Of a stretch of 29,531 bases of DNA, positions 24,024 to 29,531 are shown one piece after another. Position 1 is the stretch's first letter; every line of letters starts with the position of its first letter. Source of the DNA: Clostridium sp. AM33-3 (GTDB taxonomy: Bacteria > Bacillota > Clostridia > Lachnospirales > Lachnospiraceae); NCBI RefSeq assembly GCF_003480315.1, contig NZ_QUIV01000034.1, positions 1-29,531 on the forward strand, written 5' to 3'. The notes under the pieces were generated by a model that saw only the letters and a list, made by a program, of their open reading frames with translations, made no database searches and was not told the DNA's origin. Both the position numbers and the translations under genes were made by a program.

Positions 24024-24767
24024 TCAGGCGTCTTTCTCATAGATGCAATGGATCATAGTCTCATCCAGTTGCTCCGGTTTCCCGTCAAAGGCCACGCTTC
24101 CGTCTTTTAACCCGATAATCCGGTCAGAAAACTCCAGGGAAAGCTCCAGATTGTGGCTGTTCATCAGAATGGTGACACCTTCCGTTTCCTGGATTTCTTT
24201 TAAAAGCTCTAAAATCTGATGACCGGTGACCGGGTCCAGGGATGCGGCCGGTTCGTCTGCCAGCAGAATTTTTGGATGCCGCATCAGGGCGCGGGCGATG
24301 GCCACACGCTGTTTCTGGCCGCCGGACAGTGACTTGACCGGTTCTTCCGCTTTTTCGGAGAGTCCGACCCGGTCCAGAAGTTTTAAGGCTTCTTTGCGGC
24401 GCTCATGTTCGTAGAGACCGAACACGGCGGGAAACAGCGCCATATCCGGCAGACAGGCGGTAAGGACATTATCCAGGCAGGTGGAATTTTCTACGAGACA
24501 GAAATCCTGGTAGATGGTGCCGATCAGGCGGCGGACCTGCTTTTGCTCCCGTTTTGTCATGGCGGAATAAGCGGTTCCATCAATCAAAAGCGCACCGGAT
24601 GTTGGTGTATCCATGCCGTTTAAGATGCGAAACAGCGTAGTTTTTCCGGCACCGGACGGGCCGATCACGGATACGAATTCTCCCTGGGACACGGAAAGAT
24701 TTACGTTTTTCAGGGCTACGGTCCCGCCGGGAAATTGCTTCCCGGAATTCTGTAATGTGAGTTCCAT
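24024..24767 (-). CDS. phnC: PhnC-type ABC transporter ATP-binding protein
   Basis: The 247-residue ATPase has Walker A IGPSGAGKTTLFRILNG, Q-loop TIYQDFCLVE, signature [15 protein letters not shown], Walker B ILLADEPAASLDP and H-loop ILMNSHNLELSL. In the H-loop the common THD is SHN, with His kept. PhnC-like features include the N-terminal FPGGTVALKNVNLSVSQGEFVSV. It energises the fused permease downstream. The ribosome binding site is weak (GGCAGG). It lies 62 bases after phnD. Confidence 0.93.
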   Translation of the reverse strand: MELTLQNSGKQFPGGTVALKNVNLSVSQGEFVSVIGPSGAGKTTLFRILNGMDTPTSGALLIDGTAYSAMTKREQKQVRRLIGTIYQDFCLVENSTCLDNVLTACLPDMALFPAVFGLYEHERRKEALKLLDRVGLSEKAEEPVKSLSGGQKQRVAIARALMRHPKILLADEPAASLDPVTGHQILELLKEIQETEGVTILMNSHNLELSLEFSDRIIGLKDGSVAFDGKPEQLDETMIHCIYEKDA

Positions 24768-24829
24768 AGAAAATACCTGCCTGTGTTTTGTCCGTGACTG
24801 TGCGCAAACAGGACAGCCACGCTTTTCTG

Positions 24830-25933
24830 TTAGTTGAGAGACTTTAACAGCTCCTGTGCGGCGCGCTCACCATCGTAGTTGGCATCATCGCCCCACTCAT
24901 AGCCAATCTGGCTGAATACACTAAAGATTTCTTTCCCTTCGTCAGTTTCTGCCAGCTCAATAAAGGAATCTCCCAGTGCCTTGCGGAAATCCTCATCCTG
25001 CATCAGCTCGGAGTTTTTACTGTAGGCGATCATATCGTTGTAAATCGGTTCGGTAACACCAATGATGCCGGTCTGATTTACCATCTCATCGGTTCCGCCC
25101 AGCTTTTTCTTCCAGTCTTTGGCATTTTTGGTACGGATGTGTCCGAAGGAAACCATGACATCAGCCTGTCCGGAGGCAAGGCGTGCCAGGGACGTGGTGT
25201 AGGAGTCAGACTGAACGGCATTGTCCAGATCGGCGATGGTTTTTCCGTAACGCTCCTGCAGCCACAGAGACGGATAGATGTAGCCGGACGCGGAGGTTGG
25301 TCCCATGACAGCCCAGGTGGCGCTGTTTAAGTCATCCCAGGTCAGCTCTTCACCATTGTTGACCTTTGCGAGCAGCTCCTGGCCTTTTGCACTTGGTCCG
25401 GCCAGAATGATGGAGCGGTAGTAGGTGCTCATGGCATCGGTGTTTTCCTCAATGGTACCGTCGTTCCAGCCCTTTGGATCCTCAGAATCCTTGTTGATGG
25501 CGTAGCGAAGGGCGGTCAGAAGCACATCACAGTCATCGGAGAACAGCACATAGTTTCCGCCGGAGATGAAGCCGATGTCCGCGCTTCCTGCGCTTAAGGC
25601 CTCACCGACGGCGGTGTAGCTGGTGCCAACCGTCATGTCAATGTCAGCTACATCATACCCTTTGGTCAGAAGCTCTTCTTTTAACAGATTCTCTAACGGC
25701 TCCGTTGCGGTGGTAATGGTATCCGCGTCAGCGTAAGGGGAAAATGCGATCTTTAAGGAATCCACGGCTTTCGGCTCGGTGGATTCTGCAGATTCAGAAG
25801 CTGCGCTCTCAGAGCCGTTTGCGGCAGTTGTCTCTGTGGCAGAAGTTTCAGGAGCGGATGTCTTGGAAGAACATCCGGTGACAAGTCCCAGGCAGAGTGC
25901 CAGGGAAAGTGCTGGTACAACAAATTTTTTCAT
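24830..25933 (-). CDS. phnD: PhnD-type substrate-binding lipoprotein
   Basis: The 367-residue protein has a lipobox LVTGC (Cys21) and a Ser/Ala/Glu/Thr-rich linker to about residue 56. The phosphate/phosphite/phosphonate-binding domain follows: LKIAFSPYADADTI, TSYTAVGEALSAGSADIGFISG and VMGPTSASGYIYPSLWL. The family binds phosphonates, phosphite, and in some members unrelated small molecules. A TGGAGGT ribosome binding site precedes the ATG. Its long leader carries a TPP-like half aptamer and a terminator, which points to a regulated ligand that may be thiamine-related. The substrate remains unproven. Confidence 0.9.
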   Translation of the reverse strand: MKKFVVPALSLALCLGLVTGCSSKTSAPETSATETTAANGSESAASESAESTEPKAVDSLKIAFSPYADADTITTATEPLENLLKEELLTKGYDVADIDMTVGTSYTAVGEALSAGSADIGFISGGNYVLFSDDCDVLLTALRYAINKDSEDPKGWNDGTIEENTDAMSTYYRSIILAGPSAKGQELLAKVNNGEELTWDDLNSATWAVMGPTSASGYIYPSLWLQERYGKTIADLDNAVQSDSYTTSLARLASGQADVMVSFGHIRTKNAKDWKKKLGGTDEMVNQTGIIGVTEPIYNDMIAYSKNSELMQDEDFRKALGDSFIELAETDEGKEIFSVFSQIGYEWGDDANYDGERAAQELLKSLN

Positions 25934-26045
25934 AAAATAATACCTCCAATGGCCCGTTTCGGGCAGAATAAATTTGTGCGCACAGGCGCGATATTCTGCT
26001 GAAAGCGTTTCGGATTTGCTTCATCTGCGGGAGAAATCCTGCAAA

Positions 26046-26072
26046 ATGAAAAAGGGCATGCCGCAGCATGCC
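26046..26072 (-). terminator. Intrinsic terminator inside the phnD leader
   Basis: On the minus strand GGCATGC-TGCG-GCATGCC forms a perfect 7-bp stem followed by CTTTTTCATTTT. It lies after the aptamer-like region and about 110 bases before the phnD start codon, so read-through must be controlled for the operon to be made. Confidence 0.85.
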
Positions 26073-26097
26073 TGAACGAGACCTTCAGACAGAATGC

Positions 26098-26185
26098 TGA
26101 CAGCCCGTATCTGGACAGAGTACGGACAGGGGACGGTCGATCCTTTCTGGGATCCTCTCAGCCCGGAACACGGACTCCCTCGCAA
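26098..26185 (-). promoter_or_regulatory. TPP-riboswitch-like leader RNA, non-canonical 3' half
   Basis: Read on the minus strand the region has GGGAGTCC (26172-26179), the TPP-box segment GGGCTGAGAGG (26154-26164), a GATCC/GGATC hairpin and GACC (26135-26138). This is the order seen in the pyrimidine-sensing half of clostridial TPP riboswitches. The next part starts CCCCTGTCCGTA but then forms a CCGTA/TACGG hairpin (26121-26125 with 26105-26109) instead of the canonical CTGG-loop-CCAG and GCGTAGGGA. It may be a divergent TPP riboswitch, a variant with another ligand, or a chance match. The terminator downstream supports control by transcription attenuation. Confidence 0.5.
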
Positions 26186-26221
26186 TCTGGTTTTCGTCAT
26201 CGTAATAAATGTTTTTTGTTT

Positions 26222-26300
26222 CGGTTCATGCAGCGCAAAAACCGTACCGTTCTGATCGTAATGTCAGGGAGCTCCCCCTCACATTGCATTCCGTTAACCG
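26222..26300 (-). promoter_or_regulatory. 5' subdomain of the phnD leader
   Basis: On the minus strand CGGTT (26296-26300) and TGCA (26285-26288) can pair with TGCA (26229-26232) and AACCG (26222-26226), closing a roughly 80-nt domain. Inside is GGGAGCTCCC. It precedes the TPP-like part on the same transcript and could be a second aptamer or only a leader fold. I recognise no family. Confidence 0.3.
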
Positions 26301-26306
26301 ATAAGG

Positions 26307-26335
26307 ATTGTAGCACAGAAAGCAGAAAAAAACAA
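26307..26335 (-). promoter_or_regulatory. Promoter of the phnDCE operon
   Basis: On the minus strand TTGTTT (26330-26335) and TACAAT (26307-26312) are 17 bases apart. Transcription would start near 26300, which gives a leader of about 365 bases before phnD. Confidence 0.75.
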
Positions 26336-26404
26336 GGGAAGAACACCCTGGAAAAGCATGCGGACGCGTAACAGAAATGTAAGAAAAGGGTAAGCTTGGT
26401 GTTC

Positions 26405-26432
26405 TTGCGGAGGGGGGAACATTTTATATAAT
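26405..26432 (+). promoter_or_regulatory. Promoter of the DUF2812 gene
   Basis: TTGCGG (26405-26410) and TATAAT (26427-26432) are 16 bases apart. The leader to ATG 26529 is about 90 bases. Confidence 0.6.
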
Positions 26433-26528
26433 AAAAATAGAAAGAATGGATGTTTAGTCGTGCCAGTGAAAATACGGAACTGTTACGAAAAGAGAAAACA
26501 GAGGGTGAAAGCGGAAGGAGGCGGTTTT

Positions 26529-27914
26529 ATGAAACAGACAAAACACATCTGGTGGACATTTTCTCCCTGGGAGGCAGACGCGCTGCGTCAGTATCTGGAA
26601 CAGTTGGCCCTGGAGGGCTGGTATCCGGAAAGCATTGGCACAATCGGCATGAAATGCCGCCTGGGTGAACCGGAAAAGCGCCGTTATGCGGCGGTGCTGG
26701 CACCGAAGACCTCCGTACTGACTGGGGTGGATTCCTGGGACGCCGGAAAATTCCGGGAACGCTGTGAAGCCGCCGGATGGAAGCTTCAGTGCAGTGGTAC
26801 AAACTGGCAGATTTTTTATACTACGGATGAAACGTTGGAGCTTACAGAGGAAATGAGTGACGCAAACCAGTTTTTGATTCAGAAAGCCCTGGTATTTGGC
26901 TGGTCCACCCGTATTTTCTATCCGCTGATTGTGGTACTGGAGTGCTGGCTGGTGTATCAGTACTTTCAGAATCCGGGAAAGCTGTTTACCGATCCCTGGA
27001 TGCTGTTTTCCATGCCCCTTAGTCTGGTGCTTATCTTTTCTTATGGGATTCCCTATGTGCATCTGCTTCGCTGGGTGCGGGACAGTGCGTGCATGTTAAA
27101 AGAAGAAGGTCATCTTCCGGTTATGGATTTAAAGAAACGACTGCGAAGCAAAAAACGACTGGTGATCTTGCTTGGAGTGCTGATTTCTGTGTCACTTGCC
27201 ATTGCATTTTCCCTTTCTATCCGCATGGTTGTCGCCACGGTAACGTCCAGCCTGATTTTCCTGGGAAGCGCATATCTGGTGCTTTACTGGCTCCGGAAGC
27301 ATGGAAGCGGCGATTCCCGCGAAAACTGGATCGGTTACCTGGTCGGCGTGACTGTGCTCTGCATGATTCTGGTGCCGCTGTCCGGGGCAGTGATCGATCA
27401 TCTGTGCGGGAACGAGGAGATAAATGAAAACCGGAAACAGACTGCATTTGCCAGTTATCAGAACAATGATATTCAGGTGGACAGGGGTGGAAATCAGGTG
27501 GTTGTGACGGTTTACAAAAGCCGCTTCTCCTGGATTATTCAGAAGACAAGAACGTGCTATCCGAAGAATATGTCCAGATGGTGGGATGTGACGGAGTTGG
27601 AAGTGCCGGAAGCGTTAAGCACACTGCCGGACGGTGTGAGCATTTCCTGGTATCGGTACAACATACGCAAAGAGGATGAAAAAGAAAAAACGGAATCGCA
27701 GGAAGTGATAGCAGCAGACAGGAAAACCGTGGAGGAATTGCAGAAGGAACAGAATGCTGTGCCGGAAGCGGAGGAAGCGCCGGAAATTGTACTGGATGAG
27801 CTGATCTTAAGTGATAACAACCGCCTGGTCATTCTGGATTACGGCGGAGGAACCGATGCGTCCAGCGTGGAAGAGGCGATGTATGGATTTCTGGAACCGC
27901 TGCTGAAGCAATAG
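26529..27914 (+). CDS. DUF2812 membrane protein
   Basis: This 461-residue protein starts with a DUF2812 domain: an aromatic N-terminus, EADALRQYLEQLALEGWYPE and FRERCEAAGWKLQCSGTNWQIFYT. Then come five or six membrane segments in two groups (residues of about 120-190 and 215-310). An extracellular or cytoplasmic C-terminal domain of 150 residues includes a Glu-rich linker near TVEELQKEQNAVPEAEEAPE. DUF2812 proteins often sit beside PadR-family regulators, but none is here. ATG 26529 follows GGAAGGAGG; an upstream in-frame GTG at 26460 is less likely. Function unknown. Confidence 0.8.
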   Translation: MKQTKHIWWTFSPWEADALRQYLEQLALEGWYPESIGTIGMKCRLGEPEKRRYAAVLAPKTSVLTGVDSWDAGKFRERCEAAGWKLQCSGTNWQIFYTTDETLELTEEMSDANQFLIQKALVFGWSTRIFYPLIVVLECWLVYQYFQNPGKLFTDPWMLFSMPLSLVLIFSYGIPYVHLLRWVRDSACMLKEEGHLPVMDLKKRLRSKKRLVILLGVLISVSLAIAFSLSIRMVVATVTSSLIFLGSAYLVLYWLRKHGSGDSRENWIGYLVGVTVLCMILVPLSGAVIDHLCGNEEINENRKQTAFASYQNNDIQVDRGGNQVVVTVYKSRFSWIIQKTRTCYPKNMSRWWDVTELEVPEALSTLPDGVSISWYRYNIRKEDEKEKTESQEVIAADRKTVEELQKEQNAVPEAEEAPEIVLDELILSDNNRLVILDYGGGTDASSVEEAMYGFLEPLLKQ

Positions 27915-27932
27915 AACCGAAATCAGATGAAT

Positions 27933-27972
27933 AGAGGGCCAGTGCAGGTGTGAAAATCTGTTCTGGCCTTCT
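27933..27972. terminator. Hairpin between convergent genes
   Basis: AGAGGGCCAG (27933-27942) pairs with CTGGCCTTCT (27963-27972), with one G-T pair and a 20-nt loop. It lies between the stop codons of the DUF2812 gene and the minus-strand gene at 27977 and may end both. Confidence 0.55.
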
Positions 27973-27976
27973 GTTA

Positions 27977-28279
27977 TCATGAATCAACATCTGCAGGAAT
28001 GCAGATAAAATCCAGATTATCCCGTGCACATTGTCCGGGGGAGATACGGCGGCCGGTTTTGGGACAGAAAAGGTCACGGCCGGGCTCCAGAAAGATCAGA
28101 TCACCCTTCTGGAAGGTTCCGTCAGTGCAGGATTTGGTGACAAGATAAGGCCTGTCCGGCGTCAGAGAGAGACGCTGGATCGTATCTTTCAAAAGTGCTC
28201 CTTTTTTCAGCAGTTCATCCCAGGATAATAGTTTTTTATCAGAAGAATTTGGCTTATCCGAAGTGGATTCGTATTTCAT
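27977..28279 (-). CDS. Small hypothetical protein
   Basis: This 100-residue soluble protein is not recognised. The N-terminus is charged (MKYESTSDKPNSSDKKLLSWDELLKKG). The second half seems beta-rich: PYLVTKSCTDGTFQKGDLIFLEP and LFCPKTGRRISPGQCARDNLDFICI, with four Cys. ATG 28279 follows GAGGGAG with a 9-base gap; a TTG six codons upstream overlaps that site and is rejected. It is divergent from the RHH gene and its promoter is covered by 10-bp iterons. Confidence 0.65.
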   Translation of the reverse strand: MKYESTSDKPNSSDKKLLSWDELLKKGALLKDTIQRLSLTPDRPYLVTKSCTDGTFQKGDLIFLEPGRDLFCPKTGRRISPGQCARDNLDFICIPADVDS

Positions 28280-28300
28280 TTGGATGATCTCCCTCAATAA

Positions 28301-28330
28301 TTTTATCCTATTTTATCATACTTTATCCTA
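28301..28330. promoter_or_regulatory. Three 10-bp tandem iterons over a promoter
   Basis: Units TTTTATCCTA, TTTTATCATA and CTTTATCCTA follow each other without gaps. They cover the -10 box (TATGAT on the minus strand, 28315-28320), part of the spacer and the start-site region of the promoter whose -35 box is TTGATA (28339-28344, 18-base spacing). A 10-bp period places the units on one face of the helix, as ribbon-helix-helix dimers bind. The RHH gene 90 bases away is the obvious candidate binder. Confidence 0.6.
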
Positions 28331-28418
28331 CTTAACAATATCAAATCCGCCTTCATGCTATAGTACAAAAAAGTTTGCGAACACTGTGAACCGTACAAAA
28401 GTGAAGGAGGATAACGGC

Positions 28419-28577
28419 ATGAGACCGCTAAAAGGGAAAGTCAGCATCACGCTGGACAGCGACATCATACAGACGATCAAAGATTACGCAGAAGAAGATG
28501 ACCGCTCATTCAGCCAGTACATCAATATGGTATTGAAGGAATATATAAGCAGGCGAAGCAGGACTGATGAAACATAG
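28419..28577 (+). CDS. Small ribbon-helix-helix DNA-binding protein
   Basis: This 52-residue protein has the RHH (Arc/CopG) form: a beta strand KGKVSITLDSD, helix A IIQTIKDYAEEDD, a turn with RSFSQYI and helix B NMVLKEYISRR. ATG 28419 follows GAAGGAGG. It is too short for a second domain, so it is a simple repressor or antitoxin-like protein. No toxin follows; the divergent gene at 27977 is the only possible partner. Two copies of TACAAAA in its own leader (28373-28379, 28394-28400) may also be sites. Confidence 0.8.
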   Translation: MRPLKGKVSITLDSDIIQTIKDYAEEDDRSFSQYINMVLKEYISRRSRTDET

Positions 28578-28598
28578 TCTTGCGGGTGCCTGCTTTTT
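28548..28598 (+). terminator. Terminator overlapping the end of the RHH gene
   Basis: AGCAGGC (28548-28554) pairs with GCCTGCT (28588-28594), and inside GCAGGACT pairs with AGTCTTGC (one G-T pair); TTTT follows. The stem begins within the last ten codons of the gene. Confidence 0.75.
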
Positions 28599-28721
28599 AT
28601 TATACAACGAAAATACGATATGGAAAGGCGGAAAAACCATATTGCCCATATATAGACAATATAAAAATTTGAGTTACAAAGCTGAATAAAGGTTCGGAAG
28701 TGAAAGAGACCGTCTTCCTCT
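28599..28721. other. Gene-free A/T-rich spacer
   Basis: No gene, no good ribosome binding site and only a small hairpin (ATATGG/CCATAT) are visible. It links the RHH gene to the repeat cluster. Confidence 0.4.
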
Positions 28722-28838
28722 ATTTTCACATATCGTTGTTTGCTTGCTCTCGCTAACACGCGTTCGCCTGTGTCGGATTAACATCCGCCACATTCGGACG
28801 TGTGTGCTCAAGATGCAAACACCTGATATGTTGAAAAT
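28722..28838. repeat. 117-bp palindromic element
   Basis: The left arm 28722-28743 (ATTTTCACATATC...GTTTGC) is an imperfect reverse complement of the right arm 28815-28838. Inner hairpins include CGGATTAACATCCG. The general plan, a long closing stem with short inner hairpins, is like that of the larger element at both window ends, but the sequence is different. The 38-bp repeat begins two bases after it. There is no second copy in this window. Confidence 0.65.
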
Positions 28839-28839
28839 C

Positions 28840-28877
28840 CCGGAAGGCGGTCTCATTCACTTCCTGCTGTATTGGCT
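28840..28877 (+). repeat. 38-bp repeated hairpin, copy B
   Basis: It is identical at 36 of 38 positions to 20785-20822 and in the same orientation. Here it is followed after 49 bases, rather than 17, by the 72-bp element in the other orientation. Confidence 0.8.
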
Positions 28878-28926
28878 TCGCTACAAAAAATAATAGCTAC
28901 AGTCTATATTAACTCTGCCATAAAAA

Positions 28927-28998
28927 AACGCAGCCAGAACGCTACTATCAGATAAAAGCCAGATTACAGGCTTTCGTCAGCAATGTTCTGGCTGCGTT
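28927..28998 (+). repeat. 72-bp element with terminal inverted repeats, copy B
   Basis: AACGCAGCCAGAACGCTA at the left end pairs with the right end (CAATGTTCTGGCTGCGTT). It matches the reverse complement of 20840-20911. The structured element at 29003 starts four bases later. Confidence 0.8.
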
Positions 28999-29002
28999 TA
29001 TT

Positions 29003-29294
29003 ATTATCGTAGAATAACCAATAAAGAAGTTCCGGGCACCCCATACAGAATGAGTGGCACATTGGAATTTTCCTGCATTGCATATCAAGAACGCGCCAGT
29101 GACGCGTTCGCAGATTCATGCGCGAGCATAGCGCCAGACCGGAGAGCATTGTCTGAGCGTGCAGAGCACGCGAGTTTTGCTCGCAGGTCTGGCAATAGGA
29201 GGCGGAGCAAATGAAGTATAAAATTTCACAGCATCTGCTTATTCTGTATGGTCTGACTGAAACTTCGGACCTTATGTGGTTACGTCTCAATATT
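29003..29294. repeat. Large structured palindromic element, copy 2
   Basis: It shares the end blocks and unpaired core segments with 151-403. The helices are GCCAGACC (29133-29140)/GGTCTGGC (29186-29193), GAGCA (29144-29148)/TGCTC (29178-29182) and GCGTGC (29157-29162)/GCACGC (29166-29171). Each lies at a constant offset from copy 1, with the base pairs changed but pairing kept. The left arm has an additional hairpin, GAACGCG/CGCGTTC. The outer arms share CATACAGAAT. It lies just beyond the stop codon of the Rpn-type gene, which reads in from the right. Confidence 0.8.
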
Positions 29295-29303
29295 GCAATA
29301 TGC

Positions 29304-29531
29304 CTATTTCATTGTGTGATACGTTTCATAGATTTTATCCAGATCATAGTTCGGTGACATTGGAGCTGCAATCTGACAGACTGCTTTTACGAAATTTGGA
29401 TTCATTTCCAGAATATCCGCGATCTGTTCCGGTGTGTAATTTTTTTGCATTTTTGCAAGAATCAATTGAATAAATGCCCTGGTTTTTCCCTCGTTTTTTC
29501 CTTCAGTTCTTCCCTGAGCCATTCCCTCGGC
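29304..29531 (-). CDS. PD-(D/E)XK (Rpn-type) transposase, C-terminal fragment
   Basis: Only the last 75 residues are in the window; the reading frame is open to the edge. The Glu/Gly/Lys-rich stretch GRTEGKNEGKTRAF, then LILAKMQKNYTPEQIADILEMN, is typical of the C-terminus of Rpn/PDDEXK_2 family proteins. These are recombination-promoting nucleases commonly annotated as transposases. The nuclease domain lies outside, so activity cannot be judged. The start is not in the window. A structured repeat copy lies 9 bases past its stop codon. Confidence 0.7.
   Translation of the reverse strand, partial: AEGMAQGRTEGKNEGKTRAFIQLILAKMQKNYTPEQIADILEMNPNFVKAVCQIAAPMSPNYDLDKIYETYHTMK

Noticed and set aside
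25999..26012. Catabolite-repression (cre) site TGAAAGCGTTTCGG in the phnD leader
   Set aside because: The last three positions do not fit the consensus, and the place within the leader after the terminator is not convincing.
26098..26185. Calling a complete, ordinary TPP riboswitch
   Set aside because: The 3' half lacks the GCGTAGGGA-type segment and the CTGG-loop-CCAG arm, so only a TPP-like call is justified.
28722..28998. CRISPR-like array from the packed repeats
   Set aside because: The repeats are of different families, each once or twice, without regular spacers or cas genes.

Overview
The window looks like chromosomal DNA of a gut Firmicute, most likely a Lachnospiraceae (Blautia/Ruminococcus/Dorea-type). 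The basis is: roughly half G+C by eye, strong AGGAGG-type ribosome binding sites, sigma-A promoters with 17-bp spacing, lipoproteins with Ala/Thr/Glu-rich linkers, a DUF2812 protein, a U32 pair, SseB-domain and YkuD/PG-binding proteins, and a PD-(D/E)XK (Rpn) transposase fragment. The genus is not proven. I see no tRNA, rRNA, CRISPR array or complete insertion sequence.

Layout. 1-405: gene-free, with a 19-bp-stem hairpin and copy 1 of a large structured palindromic element. 406-2273 (minus): MATE efflux pump and a VOC-fold protein. 2366-4975 (plus): two-gene operon of a U32-like protein and a U32 Fe-S protein behind a short structured leader. 5122-6234 (plus): hypothetical protein with a C-terminal Tudor/SH3-like segment. 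6274-8376 (minus): acyltransferase-3 membrane protein downstream of a LacI-family regulator. 8721-13323 (plus): maltose/glucose-type PTS EIIA-EIIC-EIIB, a MapP-like phosphatase and MalQ. 13496-18053 (plus): SseB-domain protein and two tandem L,D-transpeptidases. 18230-20778 (plus): complete polar-amino-acid ABC importer. 20785-20911: composite palindromic repeat. 21068-22311 (plus): lipoprotein, then HicA-HicB. 22381-25933 (minus): PhnD-PhnC-PhnE-type importer with a double-length permease and a long leader that resembles a TPP riboswitch in its 5' half only and ends in an intrinsic terminator. 26529-27914 (plus): DUF2812 membrane protein. 27977-28577: small minus-strand gene divergent from a ribbon-helix-helix gene, with 10-bp tandem iterons between them. 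28578-29303: gene-free cluster of palindromic repeats. 29304-end (minus): C-terminus of an Rpn-type transposase.

How genes work together. The clearest pathway is maltose use: the PTS imports and phosphorylates the sugar, the MapP-like phosphatase removes the phosphate inside the cell, and MalQ disproportionates the freed maltose. The divergent LacI-type regulator probably binds the near-perfect 18-bp operator that directly follows the PTS -10 box.

Most interesting observations. (1) A roughly 250-290 bp structured element is present near both window ends; its helices differ in sequence but keep pairing through five compensatory base-pair changes in three helices. (2) The importer leader carries the TPP-type GGGCTGAGAGG segment but lacks the usual pyrophosphate-sensor half. 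(3) A 72-bp inverted-repeat element lies in opposite orientations behind the same 38-bp hairpin at two sites. (4) A possible RHH/iteron regulatory pair.
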